Shown: one piece after another, positions 1-10,779 of the stretch
Numbering within the stretch: position 1 is the first letter of the stretch
Layout: every line of letters starts with the position of its first letter
Assembly (NCBI GenBank): GCA_019671005.1
Contig: CM033718.1
Location: 24,618,014-24,682,013, forward strand
Reading direction: 5' to 3'
DNA: 64,000 nt
DNA from: Hibiscus mutabilis
Taxonomy: Eukaryota > Streptophyta > Magnoliopsida > Malvales > Malvaceae
Notes under the pieces: generated by a model
What the model saw: only the letters and a program-made list of their open reading frames with translations
Databases searched by the model: none
Told to the model about the DNA's origin: nothing
Program-made: the position numbers and the translations under genes

Positions 1-2216
1 GTCACAATCTTTTAAAAGGTGTGATTGGATCACCTAAAAACGGGTCATTTTAATAAAATTCTTTTATTTTATTAAAATAATGGTTTTGGTCTGCGAAAAC
101 ACAAAAAACGGGTTCGAGAGTCGATTATGCGTGGGGAAGGGTTAGCACCCTTACAACGCCCAAAAATTGGTACCTAGCCGATTACAAAAAGTTTAAAAGT
201 CGGATTTTGCGAATTCATGTAAGATTTAAATTATTGTCTATTTATGAATTTGATTCTATTTTAACGACCTTACCGTTCGGAAAATGAACTTTAATCACCC
301 CCAACACTCCTGGAGCTAACTCGTCATTTTCGTTCAATAAGACACCACATTTATTATTATTAAACATTACAGCAATAAAAGTATTAAAAAAGAACAGTAA
401 ATGAATAAGCATAAATAAACAAACAACAAAAAAGGAAGAGAGAATTAAATAAAAAAGCCGGTTTTATTAAACTTTAATGAAAATATACCTTTTATATATA
501 AACCGATTTAATAAAAATATACAAATTATAAATTATTTGTAAGAAAAGGTGGAAATTAATTTATTAATTTAAAAAAAGGAATTTTAAGAGACTTAATGAC
601 CGAATTAAAAAAAACAAAATAAAACTAAAGGCCAAATTCAAAGAAAACAGTAACCATTTTTAGAAATCTTCAAAATATGGCATTTTCGGAGCAAACATGG
701 ATGACAATGAGGGATTTACTGAGTATAAAAACCCATTTTATTTAAGGTATAAAACCCATTTTTTACACACATTTTTATTTTTCTTTCTTGTCTTTTTTGG
801 ATCAAACAAAATCACTTTTTTTTTCTCTCAAGTGTTCTTCCATTTTCTTCATGGATTGAAGAACAAGGTGGACCACCACGCATGGCGCCGGCCGCCGCCA
901 CTGGCGGCGAAAAAAAATCCTTTTTGGTTTCTTTTCCAAAATTTCAACTCGAATCTACCCTTTAAAATATCAAAATCGATTTTTATAAAAGAAATTATTC
1001 TTCCCTTGAAAAAAACAATTGAATCCTTCCCCACTTTAAAATTTTCAAAATCCGACCACCAAATCCATCTGAATTTCGGCAACGATGGTTCAAAACAGGT
1101 AAGGTTTTACCTTTTTTTCAATAATATATATTCGAATATAGAATAAAATAAATAATAATAAAAGTGAGAAAAAAGATACCTAGCAATTGCTTGAATGCTT
1201 CTTGTTTTCCTCTCCAAAAAAACAATATACAATGTGTTCATACCCTCAGATTTTTCAATGAATTTTGTGGTCATCCTTCTTTAGAATCACAAAGGGTGTT
1301 GGGATTTATATATAGGATTTCAAGGTGCAAATACATGGAAAAAAGAACAAATCAACAAAAGATCACTAATTTTCGGGTAAAATGATGCCTAAAGTTTGAC
1401 TAATTTGATTCTAATCTGTCATGGTTGGAATCCATGGTTGTTTCCCTTTTTTCGATTTTAATTCGAATATAAAAAATCTAGGCTGCAACTTTCCCCCTTT
1501 TTAGATTCGAATCAAATTTGCTTCTTTTCCTTTCATATTTGCAGGTAATCGATGCGGGTAGGAGAGACGGTAGTGGCGCGATGGGGTTGTTAGCGAAGGG
1601 TGGTCACGACATCGCTAGCCAGTGGTGGCGCTACTGCTGCTGGCGTGGGAGCAGCCGAGAAAGCTACCCAACAACCTTTCTTGCGAAGCAGCTCACACGC
1701 GTGTGGTGCAAATGGTAGGGCATGGTCGGAGGCGTTGTAGCGGCGGGACGGCGTGGTTACGAAGGCCGAGCAACGTGGGCTAACAGCGGTTAGAACAGCT
1801 CCGCGCGTGAGGATCACACGCACAGAGCGCGTGGTGACACGAGTGGGGGCTGCCTTACCCCTTTTTGGATGATTCAATCTGGACCGTTAGATCATTTGCC
1901 CTAGATCCAACGGTTCTCTTAAATGCCTACACATGGGATAAAAAAGATTAATTAGGGTTTTCTCTTGGGCCAAAATGGGCTAGTATTGTGTATTGGACTC
2001 CTATTTAATTCTAATGAACCCTATTTATTTATAATGGTCTCCTTTTATTTTATGGACTCTTTTTTCATTATTATTTTTTGTTTAAAAAAATAATAGTACT
2101 AGTATTATATATTATATATACACAATAATAATCATAGTAATAATAAATACTATAAATGATAGTAACAATAAAATATATATATATATATAATAGTAGGTGA
2201 AAATCTTGTGACAACA
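1..2216 (-). mobile_element. Tat-type Ty3/gypsy LTR, 3' end outside the window
   Basis: Reverse-strand LTR. Its 5' end is read at 2216 (TGTTGTCA on the minus strand), the same start as the LTR at 31681. Near the left edge lies the conserved Tat-type segment around 118-170 (minus strand: TTTGGGCGTTGTAAGGGTG, then CCTTCCCCAC, then CTCGAACCC), followed by a GTGATCCAATCACA stretch also seen near 33920. The 3' end therefore lies just outside the window. A GC-rich piece at 885-910 and 1545-1860 gives chance ORFs that I do not call genes. The LTR abuts coding sequence of a copia element at 2217, so it probably inserted there or marks a deletion end; the second target duplication cannot be seen. Lineage is inferred from similarity to the other Tat-type copies in this window. 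Confidence 0.7.
1305..1314 (-). promoter_or_regulatory. Possible LTR TATA box
   Basis: Reverse-strand TATATATAAA inside the Tat-type LTR, placed as expected for the U3/R promoter. The call rests on motif and position only. Confidence 0.3.
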
Positions 2217-3060
2217 GAAATATGAATGTCATCTAAATGCACCATGTATATGTTTCCTATGCCATCCAATAAGCACAATTTTGTTGGTTTCAACGTTGAT
2301 AATTTTGCAATGTCATAAAGTCAAAAAAATACCCCCAACGTTTGACTGAATAGCCATTTTGGCCCCTATTCTTTTTTTTGGAGCAATTCAACCCTCAACA
2401 TTTTATTTTTGGTCAAAATGGTCCCTCCGCGGATGAAAACTATCAGTCGACTAACGGTAAATGGCTTGAAATAACGTGACAAGCCTATATGACAGTGTAC
2501 GCTGACATGGCAATATCATATAGACAACTATATTGACTTAAAAATGTTACATCAATCAAAAAATAATTTTATAAAATTATATAAAATATAAAATAATTTT
2601 TTCTACCGACTTATCATTTTGTCAAGTCATTTCAAATTGTTTACTGTCACTTTTCTAACAATTTTCATCTACAGGGGAGTTATTTTGACCCAAAATGAAA
2701 CGTTGGGTGTTGAATTACTCCAAATAAAAAGAATAGGGGCCAAATTGACTATTCAGTCAAACGTTAGGGGGCATTTTTTTTAGTTTTTTCCATTTTGCAA
2801 CCATTTAAATCAAAAAGAACATTGAAACCTTTATCACATAATTGGCTTATGCTCAAAATATTAAGCACAAGACTGTTGACATACAAAACATTGTCAATAA
2901 GTATAGAAGAGTGATTATCAATTGAATCAATTCCTTCAATGTGGCCTTTAGAGTTGTCACCAAACGTCACTACTCCTCCACTCTTTGGTTTTAGCGTCAA
3001 GAATCAACTATTGTCACCTGTCATGTGTCTCGAGCATCCACTATCAAGGTACCGTGAATT
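2217..3060 (-). pseudogene. Copia protease and start of the integrase linker, broken
   Basis: Reverse-strand continuation of the gag-pol ORF. The aspartic protease signature YLDSGCSRHMTGD is read at about 3025-3060; a stop codon follows within a few residues (near 3003), then a protease-like stretch with KPKSGGVVTFGD and the typical ILSISQLCDKGF. The frame runs to the MITE at 2791, resumes at 2310 on the far side and continues with a copia-like TNKIVLIG segment before a frameshift near 2250. The frame matches on both sides of the MITE, which shows that the MITE landed in this ORF. The sequence stops at 2216, where the Tat-type LTR begins, so integrase, RT and RNase H are missing. Confidence 0.75.
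2311..2791. mobile_element. MULE-type MITE inside the copia ORF
   Basis: A 481-bp element with long imperfect terminal inverted repeats (about 150 bp). The left arm has ACCCCCAACGTTTGACTGAA and GGCCCCTATTC; the right arm carries the matching complements. It is flanked by identical 9-bp sequences ATTTTGCAA at 2302-2310 and 2792-2800, and the copia frame is continuous if the element and one copy are removed. A 9-bp duplication is the size known for Mutator-like elements. It encodes no transposase. Family placement is inferred from duplication length and TIR length. Confidence 0.8.
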
Positions 3061-4564
3061 TGCACTTGAAGCTTTAGCCTTGTAGCAATGCTCCCCCTAC
3101 AAACAAAGAATCAAGTCTTGATTTTTGGTACCCAAATTCGTTTGGGTTCATTAGTATTAGCTCTCCAAATCTTGGTTCCCTTGGGAATCCAAGAAGCAAT
3201 AGCACTAATGTCATTAGAAGTGACAAGTTCCTTTTGGTGATCATCATGAACTTTAGAAAGAATATTATGCAAATCTTGATTTTTCTTTTCAAAATCCTTT
3301 TAATTTTGTTTGCAAATCCATAACCTTCCTCTCAAGTTCCAAGTTGGTTTTAGATAATGAATCATTTTGGTTTTTCAAATTTGAAATCCTTTTCTTATTT
3401 TTCAAAAGTGATTCCTTATATTTCTCAACCAACTCATGATACACCTCTTGTAACTCACATAAGCTTCTTGAAGCTCATCAAAAGTAAAATTAAAGTTAGA
3501 TGAGTTTGAGGTTACCTTAGGATCATCTTCCAATTCCATAAGACAAAGGTTTGCTACTTCTTGCTCCTCCTTGTCGAATGAGTCCTCCTCACTCCAAGTA
3601 GCAACATGAGCCTTGAGCTTCTTCTTCCTAAAGCTCTTCTTCTTTAGTTGGGGACAATTGAACTTGATATGTCTCGGCTTCTTGTACTCATAGCAAACTA
3701 TTTGATTTTTCTCTTCCTCCTTGTTCTTATTCTTGAAACCATCTCTCCAATGGAACTTTCTTCCCTTTTTGGATTTCATGAATCAAGTGAATATCTTGGC
3801 TAGCATAGCCATTTCTTCATCTTCTTCCTCACTAGAATTGCTCTCCTCTTGTGAATAATTGAGAGCAATTCCTATTTTCTTCTTCTCCACTTTTTTCTTC
3901 TCCATCTTCTTTTCTTCATGATCTCATGAGTATGAAAAGACCCCAAGAGAGCATCAAGCTTTAAGGTCTTGAGATCATTGGCTTTGATGATGGCGGTCCT
4001 CTTTCCATCCTATGACTCAAGAAAATAATAATTGAGCTTTCGAATGAGCTTGTCCTCCGGAATAACTTCTCCATAGCCCTTAAGCCCATTGACAATGACA
4101 GAGAATTTATCGAACATCTTGGTGATGTCCTCATTCAGTTCCATCTTGAAATTTTCATAGCTGAAGTTGAGGTGTCCAGTCTTGGTCTTTTTTTACATCG
4201 TTGGTGTCTCATATGTAGTCTCAAGCTTGTCCCATATATCATTTGCACTTGTGTAACAAGATATCCTTGCATACTTGTCTGATCCAAGAGCACAAAATAG
4301 TATGTGCATGGATTTATCATTTATTTGCATCTTCCTCTAATCTTCATTGGTATACTCTTTCCTTGTCTTGGGAATGAGTCAGTTTTTCACTCTCTTGATC
4401 AGAATGCTTGGTCCATCTTCTACTACATGCCATAGGAGGTATTCGTTGGATTTGATGAATAGCCTCATCTGATTCTTCCAATATGGGTAGTTTACCCCAT
4501 TGAAGAAGGGTAGCTTGGTGATAGATTGCAACTCATAAAGGTTGGTACCGAAAGTAGAGACCAT
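3060..4564 (-). pseudogene. Copia gag (SIRE-like), broken
   Basis: Gag of the reverse-strand copia. The start is placed at 4564 (MVSTFG) because the second family copy at 62583 begins the same way (MTSTFG) just after its primer site. The N-terminal gag domain reads LPFFNGVNYPYWKNQMRLFI, typical of plant copia gag, followed by a DIWDKLETTYE-type helix region near 4210. A zinc knuckle at 3653-3694 should read C-x2-C-x4-H-x4-C, but its second cysteine is tyrosine (CYEY). An acidic segment follows at 3480-3600. Stops occur near 4377, 4320 and 3780, with several frameshifts, so no full gag can be made. The family resembles the SIRE/Maximus type; that lineage call is tentative. Confidence 0.8.
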
Positions 4565-4635
4565 GGCTTGATTGTAGATTGATTGAATCAACTTAGGATC
4601 GACTTAAGAGAGAGTTAATATTTCCAATGAGTGTA

Positions 4636-4647
4636 GCTCTGATACCA
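4636..4647 (-). other. Copia primer binding site (initiator tRNA-Met)
   Basis: Reverse-strand TGGTATCAGAGC, the usual plant copia primer site complementary to the 3' end of initiator tRNA-Met. It lies two bases inside the LTR end. Confidence 0.9.
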
Positions 4648-5135
4648 ATTATTGAGATGATCAATCAATGGTGAAAGGCTAAGAGGGGGTAAATTGGCAA
4701 TTTAAAAAATTAGTGGAAGCAAATGGAAAGATAAAAAGATTGGACACAAGAATTTATAGTGGTTCAACCTTCTAACAAGGTTTATATCCACGGCCTTAGC
4801 TATCCACACTAAGGAATTTCTCAAATCCACTAGATTTGTTTCCCTTTTGAGGCCAAAGGAGATAACCTTACACTCCTTTAAGACTTATACCCCAAAGTCT
4901 TAAGAATTCTTCACAAAAAGAATACAAATGAAGCAAACTGAAAAATCTTCTCAAAGGCTAAATGTTTGCACAATTCTTAGTGCACTCAAAACCCCAAACT
5001 TGAATAGAATGATTACAAATAAGAACACTCAAGTGGGTTACAAGAATTTGACTCTAAAAGTTCAAATATTGTTGGATGTATGCTTGAATGCTTTAGACTT
5101 GAACAATAGTTGTTGTTGAAGCTTTGGAGACTTGT

Positions 5136-5142
5136 TTTTATA
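5136..5142 (-). promoter_or_regulatory. Copia LTR TATA box
   Basis: Reverse-strand TATAAAAACAAG, conserved in the second family copy at 61993-62000 (TATAAAATCAAG). Conservation between copies supports it as the LTR core promoter. Confidence 0.55.
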
Positions 5143-5240
5143 CCCTTTCATTGATTTCTAACCGTTTGGGTAGCTAAGATATTAATTCTAGCCGTTGGGC
5201 TACCATTTTCCCACAATAAATGTTGCTTGGTGGCCAGAGG

Positions 5241-5721
5241 TATCGGTACTCGAGCAAGCATATCGGTACCTGCCATAAGAAGAAAGAGCTGTTGTACAAA
5301 GGGATATCGATACGCGGGAAGCCGTATCGATACGCAGAGTGCATATTTACAAAGGGTACCGGTACGGTAAAGGCCGCATCGATACTGATTTTGCTTACTA
5401 GAATCCTGATAAGTTGTGTACAAAAAATCATATCGATACGCTTATGAGGGTATCGGATTCTTTAACTGATTTTCAAAGTTTATGATTCCAATAAACTGAC
5501 AAGCAACGATCGAATATTAATTGCAAAAGATTTGGAAAATCTTAACACCTCGTACCGGTACGCACAAGGGTCATAATGAGACTCGGAGGCAAATTGGTTC
5601 TCAAGTTTGAATGTTGCACCGATACGGCTACACGCGTATCGATACCCTATAGTCATTACGTGTAAAATGAAATTCCAGTAGCTAAAAACCGTATCGATAC
5701 GGCCTAAGGCGTATCAATACT
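5241..5721. repeat. Array of phased palindromic 10-mers, locus A
   Basis: Seven pairs of TATCGATACG-like 10-mers. Pair starts are 5241/5261, 5305/5325, 5357/5377, 5431/5451, 5553/5573 (second copy decayed), 5617/5637 and 5692/5712; every pair has an offset of exactly 20 bp. The 10-bp spacers are often self-complementary at their ends (for example GCCTAAGGCG). The array lies in the U3 part of the copia LTR. The chance ORFs here (Tyr-Arg-Tyr-rich) are products of the repeat. Confidence 0.9.
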
Positions 5722-5913
5722 CTTGGACCAATTTGGCTATTTTGACTACCAAAACACTTAGAAAATATTTGGGGTTTAAGTTTTTGACAGGAAATATTTT
5801 AAGTTCGAATCCTTGTCAATTTGTTAGTCTTTTTGAGTACTTAAAAATTAATCCTTTTTACAAAATAGTCCTTGTTATTTCTTGTTATATCAAAATCAAA
5901 TATATGTTTTACA

Positions 5914-7099
5914 ATCTTATTTTTTATATAAAATCTCCTAGTTATGTAACTTAATATTAATTTTTTTATAGAAAGTCTTTAGTTTTATTAAAAAATTCGT
6001 AAACTAAACACATCATTTGAATATTTTTATAACCAATGACACAATACACTAGCCCACTTGAGATCATATAATGACCATACATTGAAAAGGTTAAAGCCCA
6101 ACCAAAAGACTCGAATAATACATAGATACGAACATATTTGACTGCATCGACAAACGAACCACAAAAGGAGATCAAACTACTAAAAGACCACCAACAATCG
6201 CAAATCATAGCCGAGCGTCGTGAGAAGACTATCCACAAACGCAAATTGTGTATCCAAATCCAATCTAAAGGTCCAAAGCAGGAAAGATCAGCAGGATAAC
6301 CAAATAAATATCATCTTTATCAGTCGATGCGACATCAAATTTAACCCTAAGAAAAATAGAAACGAAAAGAACAAAAAAACATACCAAAAAGAAGAAAAAA
6401 ACGTGCCACACTAAAGAAGAAGACGTGTCACAAAAGCAGAATTATTCATATTAAAAACTAAAAAACTAAAATAAAATATATTATAAAAAGGAAACAAAAA
6501 AATTACCGATAATCTATAATCAGTACCGAAGCTGGTGCCACCGCCAACAACCAAATCAAATGAAAAAAAATGCAGCGGGGCTAGAGAAAAGTTTCAAAAC
6601 TAGAGAAAACCCTATCGTTGAATTGGTAACTCATTATCAATTTGTGTTTTCGATGTACAGTCTTTACGTTTTATTCCAAATAGTAGTATTTATAATTGAG
6701 ATTATTTTACTATGTTTTAATTCGGTACAATTTATTCCTCTACTTTTATAGTACCATTAGTTAATCCAAATAATTAGCATCATTAATTGTTTTGATTTAA
6801 ATACTTACGCAACTTTTCTCTTAAAAACGACATTTCTAACTCATCATGTTCACACGAACTTTAGTTATGTTTGAACGGATGCTTTTAAGAGAAAAAATCT
6901 ATAATAACGTTTTAAACTAATATTGAATAAATTATTTGGTCTAGCTACTTTTTATCAAATTATTTGGTCTAGTTAATGACATTATAAACGTAAATGCTTA
7001 AATTATATCAAATTAAAATATAAAGAGTAAATATCAATTTTTGGGCATGTTTGAGCGACCCAAATTATAATTTGACTGGGTAGAGAGTTTTGATCAAGG
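5914..7099. other. AT-rich stretch without a recognised gene
   Basis: Unclassified sequence. A somewhat less AT-rich part at 6030-6300 has a 92-codon reverse ORF with no family signature. A short direct repeat (AATTATTTGGTCTAG) occurs near 6935 and 6958. Confidence 0.4.
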
Positions 7100-7395
7100 C
7101 TTAGCCACAAAATAAGAGATTAAATTATATATATTTTTTACGATAGGTGTCTAATGTATATTTTGGTTAAAATAGGTATTTAAATTTTTATTTTTTGTTG
7201 AAATATATGTCTAAAATATTTTTTTGTTAAAATAAGTGTTTAAAATTTTATTTTTGTTGAAATATATACTAAAGTAAGTGTTTCAGTTAATTTTAAAATA
7301 AATAAAAAATAAAACTTTAAACACTTATTTTAGCAGAAAAATACTTTAATCATTTATTATAAAAAAATATGTTTTAAACACTTATTTTGGCAATG
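7100..7395. repeat. Fold-back MITE-like repeat
   Basis: Arms rich in AAAATAAGTGTTTAAA on the left (7145-7270) and the reverse complement TTTAAACACTTATTTT on the right (7315-7390). Ends are approximate and no target duplication was found. Confidence 0.5.
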
Positions 7396-7888
7396 AAAAT
7401 GAGGGATTTTTACACAAACACATATTACTCGCGGCAGTCAGTGAGGTTATAAATTGTGGGGTGAGAGATACCTTGCTAGTCTGCCTTAAACCAAATATGT
7501 TATTCTTTTATAATAGTATAATATAAAATCTAAGGATTTTTTTGTTTATAAATAATTAATTACAGTAAGTTCGTTTTTGTTATTAAGTCATTTGGGATCG
7601 TTTTCTTTCTTTAAATGAGTGCATTTTGTATTTACAATGCAGGAAAGAGGGGGTTGACTAATTCAGATGAGGGCATATATGTCATTCGAATTACAATATT
7701 TTAAATGTTTATTTACCTATTGAATCAATGAACGAAAGGACAGAATAAAAAAAAAAGGGAATGATGTTGACAAACACAATTAAGGGGGCGCATGAGGCCT
7801 ATCGATAGGGTTTAGGGATACATTGTCCTTACGATTTTTATTTCTATAAATTGAGAACTTCAATAAAATTTGGGATAGTTATCCAGTA
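7396..7888. other. No recognised feature
   Basis: AT-rich intergenic sequence. I see no coding signature or clear repeat. Confidence 0.35.
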
Positions 7889-8125
7889 GGACGAGTTATA
7901 GTGCCTCATTAACTCAAATTGTTATAAAATTTAAAATATAAAATGGAAAATATTGTATTGTTTGATAATATTTTCGGTATTTATAAAATTTAAAATATTA
8001 TTAGAAGCGATAAAAATTTCGATATTTATTACCAACCGAAAATATTATCAAACAATGTAACATTTTTAATTCTATATTTCAAATCTTATAACATTTTCAG
8101 TTGGTGCTACACCATAACCTGCCGT
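7889..8125. mobile_element. Fold-back MITE
   Basis: About 240 bp, nearly one inverted repeat. GTTTGATAATATTTTCGGTA near 7958-7977 pairs with its complement at about 8033-8052, and the outer arms (GTTATAGTGCCTCATTAACT and the complement of the right end) also match. No transposase; the target duplication was not resolved. Confidence 0.65.
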
Positions 8126-8286
8126 ACGTTAGACACGCCTTAAAATTCGTCTTTTAAAAAGATATCAAAGAACATAATTCATTCTAAATATATATATTTG
8201 ACGTGACTTTGTTGATAGTATCGTGGTGCCACTCGCGTTTATTATTTGGGACTTGCCTCTAAATCAACCGAATGAGTACGAATTAG

Positions 8287-9175
8287 ATAGAATTTGTGCT
8301 TGTTCATTTAATTTTAAGTGAACAAATAAATAAACACAAACAATTAAATGAACATAATTTTTTGTTCATGTTCATGTTCATGTTCGTTTGTTAAAATAAT
8401 AAACGAACACAAACGAACGTCAAGTATTGTTTAATTTTTTTCTTTTTATTTCATATTTTTAATATATATTTTATTTTTTTTAAAATATAATACTTTTATT
8501 ATAAAAATAATAAGACTTTTTCTAACCTATGCATGTTAGAGGTCATTTAAGAGCCTTTATTAAATATAAGATTTTATTTGAAAAAATCACAATCATTTAA
8601 TGTATTACAAAATCTTAAAAGATTATATTAAAAAAATTCTCATTTAATGTATTAGAGCTTAGGGTTTAGGTTTTTAGGGTTTAGGGCTAGGGTTTATGTT
8701 TAGGTTTAAGGTTTAAGATTTAGGGTTTAGGGTTTTAGGTTTAGGGATATGGTTTTAGGTTTAGGGTTTTGGTTTTAGGGGTTACTAATACATTAAATGA
8801 GTATTTTTTTCACTAGAATCTTTTAGAGTTTTGTAATACATTAAATGATTGTGGTTTTTTCAAATAGAATATTATATTTAATGAAGGCTCTTAAATGACC
8901 ATTAACCTATGTATGTATGCATTGTTTAGACAAACCCAAATAATAAATATAAATTGACATATGTAGATAAATTTAAACGAACATAAACGAATAGATTACC
9001 GAACGTTCACGAACGTAAATGAATGAACAAACCATTTGTTCGTGTTCGTTCATTTAATTAAACGAACAAAAAAGCTTGTTTATGTTTTTTTATTTAATAA
9101 ATAAACGAACATAAACGGACTTTCTACTGAACGGTTCACGAATAGTTTACTGAATGTTGAGTTCGTTTACGACCT
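8287..9175. repeat. Outer inverted repeat with GAACATAAACGAAC motifs
   Basis: Both flanks of the telomere-like fold-back carry blocks of GTTCGTTTGTT, AACGAACA and AACATAAACGAAC (left 8287-8425, right 8957-9175) in opposite orientation. The simplest reading is one larger fold-back element into which the inner element inserted. Ends are approximate. Confidence 0.55.
8532..8902. mobile_element. Fold-back element with telomere-like core
   Basis: Arms of about 115 bp (GGTCATTTAAGAGCC at the outer left end, its complement at the outer right end; AATCATTTAATGTATTAC in the middle of each arm) enclose a core at 8646-8777 of degenerate TTTAGGG units in one orientation. The element is flanked by identical TAACCTATG at 8523-8531 and 8903-8911, a 9-bp duplication typical of Mutator-like elements. 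No coding capacity. Confidence 0.75.
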
Positions 9176-9219
9176 TATTTGGACTCCTTTTTCGTACGGA
9201 ACCAACACCTAATAATAAA

Positions 9220-9538
9220 GGGTAAACTATGGGGAAGTTTTAATTTTGACCGTCTATCTTCTAAATTTTGTTAAGCGTACCACTCAATTATTTAAGCGAT
9301 ATCAATCAAGCCACTAACTGTTAAAATTTAACAGAGAAGCTAACAAAACAAATAGAAAAAATGTGCAATTTATACCATTTTCTCTAACTGACGTGTCAGC
9401 TTCTCCATTAAATTTTAATAATTAGTGGCTTGATTGATATCACTTAAATAGTTGAGTGATTTAATTAAACATTTTGAAAGATTAGTAGTCAAAATAGAAT
9501 CTCTTCATAATTAAGTGGTCATTCATGTAATTTATCCT
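9220..9538. mobile_element. MITE with terminal inverted repeats
   Basis: A 319-bp element. The inverted arms include GATATCAATCAAGCCACTAA (left, near 9299) and its complement near 9423. It is flanked by ATAATAAA at 9212-9219 and 9539-9546. The 8-bp duplication suggests a hAT-type origin, although the ninth base nearly matches as well, so a Mutator type is possible. Confidence 0.7.
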
Positions 9539-9679
9539 ATAATAAATGGAAAGTTGAATCGAGAGCCATTTATTTGTAGGCTTAAACTAGAGTGGGCGAA
9601 ATATATTATTAACTTTTTAATAACTTTTAAATAATTATTAAAATTTTCAATGATTTGATATGTAATTAAATTATATTTT

Positions 9680-10160
9680 AAAATAAAATTAAAATATGGG
9701 TTGAATAACCCTTTCATCTATTTGTTTTTTATTATTTTTTAATCTCTAATTTAAAGAATTAGTATTAAATTCTTCATGTTCCACAAACCCTATTTTTTTT
9801 ACATTTGTAAGAGTGGTTTAATCCAATTGGTTACGTTTAATTAAGGATCACATGTTCAAACATTATCCTCTTCAAATTCTCTCGGTTCATCACACCACTT
9901 ATCAAATTTCAAACCATAAACCATCGTTTTCTTGGCTTTAAATTATCTTCATTCTGATTCTCGCTGCTTAATCGTATTCCACAACTCCAATTTCGTAACG
10001 AAGCTACCTTATCCTCGCTAAGAATTCGGTTCTTAAAATCAATTGGATTAAATCACTCTTACAAATGTAAATATTGATATTTTAAATTAAAGATTAAAAT
10101 ATAATAGAAAATAAAAAGATGAAAGGTTATTTAATCAAAATTTTAATTTTCTTTTGAAAT
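9680..10160. repeat. Fold-back repeat
   Basis: Outer arms share AACCTTTCATCT-type sequence (left near 9706, right near 10120 in complement). Inner arms share ACATTTGTAAGAGTGGTTTA (left near 9800) with its complement near 10050. The 200-bp centre is not repetitive and has no recognised content. Ends are approximate. Confidence 0.55.
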
Positions 10161-10174
10161 AAGAATAACTGTAT

Positions 10175-10214
10175 GCTGGTTCTCAGTGGCATGTGCTGGT
10201 TCTCAGTGGCATGT
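10175..10214 (+). repeat. Perfect 20-bp tandem duplication
   Basis: GCTGGTTCTCAGTGGCATGT occurs twice head to tail. Confidence 0.9.
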
Positions 10215-10779
10215 GTCGTCCATTCTAAAATGTTTCTAAACTAAACTAAAAGTAGTCATTAAATTATTTTTTGAGTTTTTAAACTACATTTTGGTCAAAA
10301 TAAGTATCTTAATTATTATATGTAGCCACTTTAAGTACCAAAATTATTTTTTTATCAAAATAAGTATATAAACTATGCACTTTTTTATTCAAGTACCTAA
10401 ACTATTTTTGGGTTAAAACAAGTACATAAATCTTTGTGACGTCTTAACATCTTATTAGTCGAAAAAATTTCTAACAGAAAAATGTCATGACTTAAAATGA
10501 TTACATAAAACAGTTAAAGGAACTTACTTAAAAAAAGTTACTGTAAATGCAACATGATAAAACTGCAGTGTATAATGTGTCAATAATATCTAAAGAAAAA
10601 CTGTCAAGATTTAATAGTTAAATTGGTCAAAAGGCTTAATTGATTCGAGGATTCAATTGATTAAAGTTATTGGTTCAAGAGCTTAATTGAGTGAATTTTT
10701 TTTAAGGACTTAATTGATTTTTATTCAAAAGTTCAAGGATTTTTACACCCTTAAGTTAAAAAAAAAGATTAATAATAAG

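Larger units (their letters stand above)
4650..5913 (-). mobile_element. 5' LTR of the reverse-strand copia
   Basis: A 1264-bp LTR. The start (TGTAAAAC on the minus strand at 5913) and the end are set by alignment with the LTR at 61255-62496. Both share the starting TATATTTGATTTT block, a central array of TATCGATACG palindromes, a TATA box followed by CAAGTCTCCAAAGCT, and a TGATCATC end next to the primer site. The terminal CA is changed to TA here. This element and the 61-64 kb copy belong to one family and lie in opposite orientation about 56 kb apart. Confidence 0.88.

Noticed and set aside
697..1877. ORFs of 60-150 codons in the first LTR
   Set aside because: Low-complexity Phe/Lys-rich or GC-island translations in a non-coding LTR, with no family motifs.
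5148..5447. Overlapping ORFs on both strands
   Set aside because: They are translations of the TATCGATACG array (Tyr-Arg-Tyr patterns) inside the copia LTR.
5241..5721. Regularly spaced short repeats, CRISPR-like
   Set aside because: Ten-base palindromes with 10-bp spacers in a plant LTR; no array of 25-40 bp repeats and no cas genes.
8646..8777. Telomere or chromosome fusion point
   Set aside because: Units are degenerate, short and enclosed by transposon arms with a target duplication.
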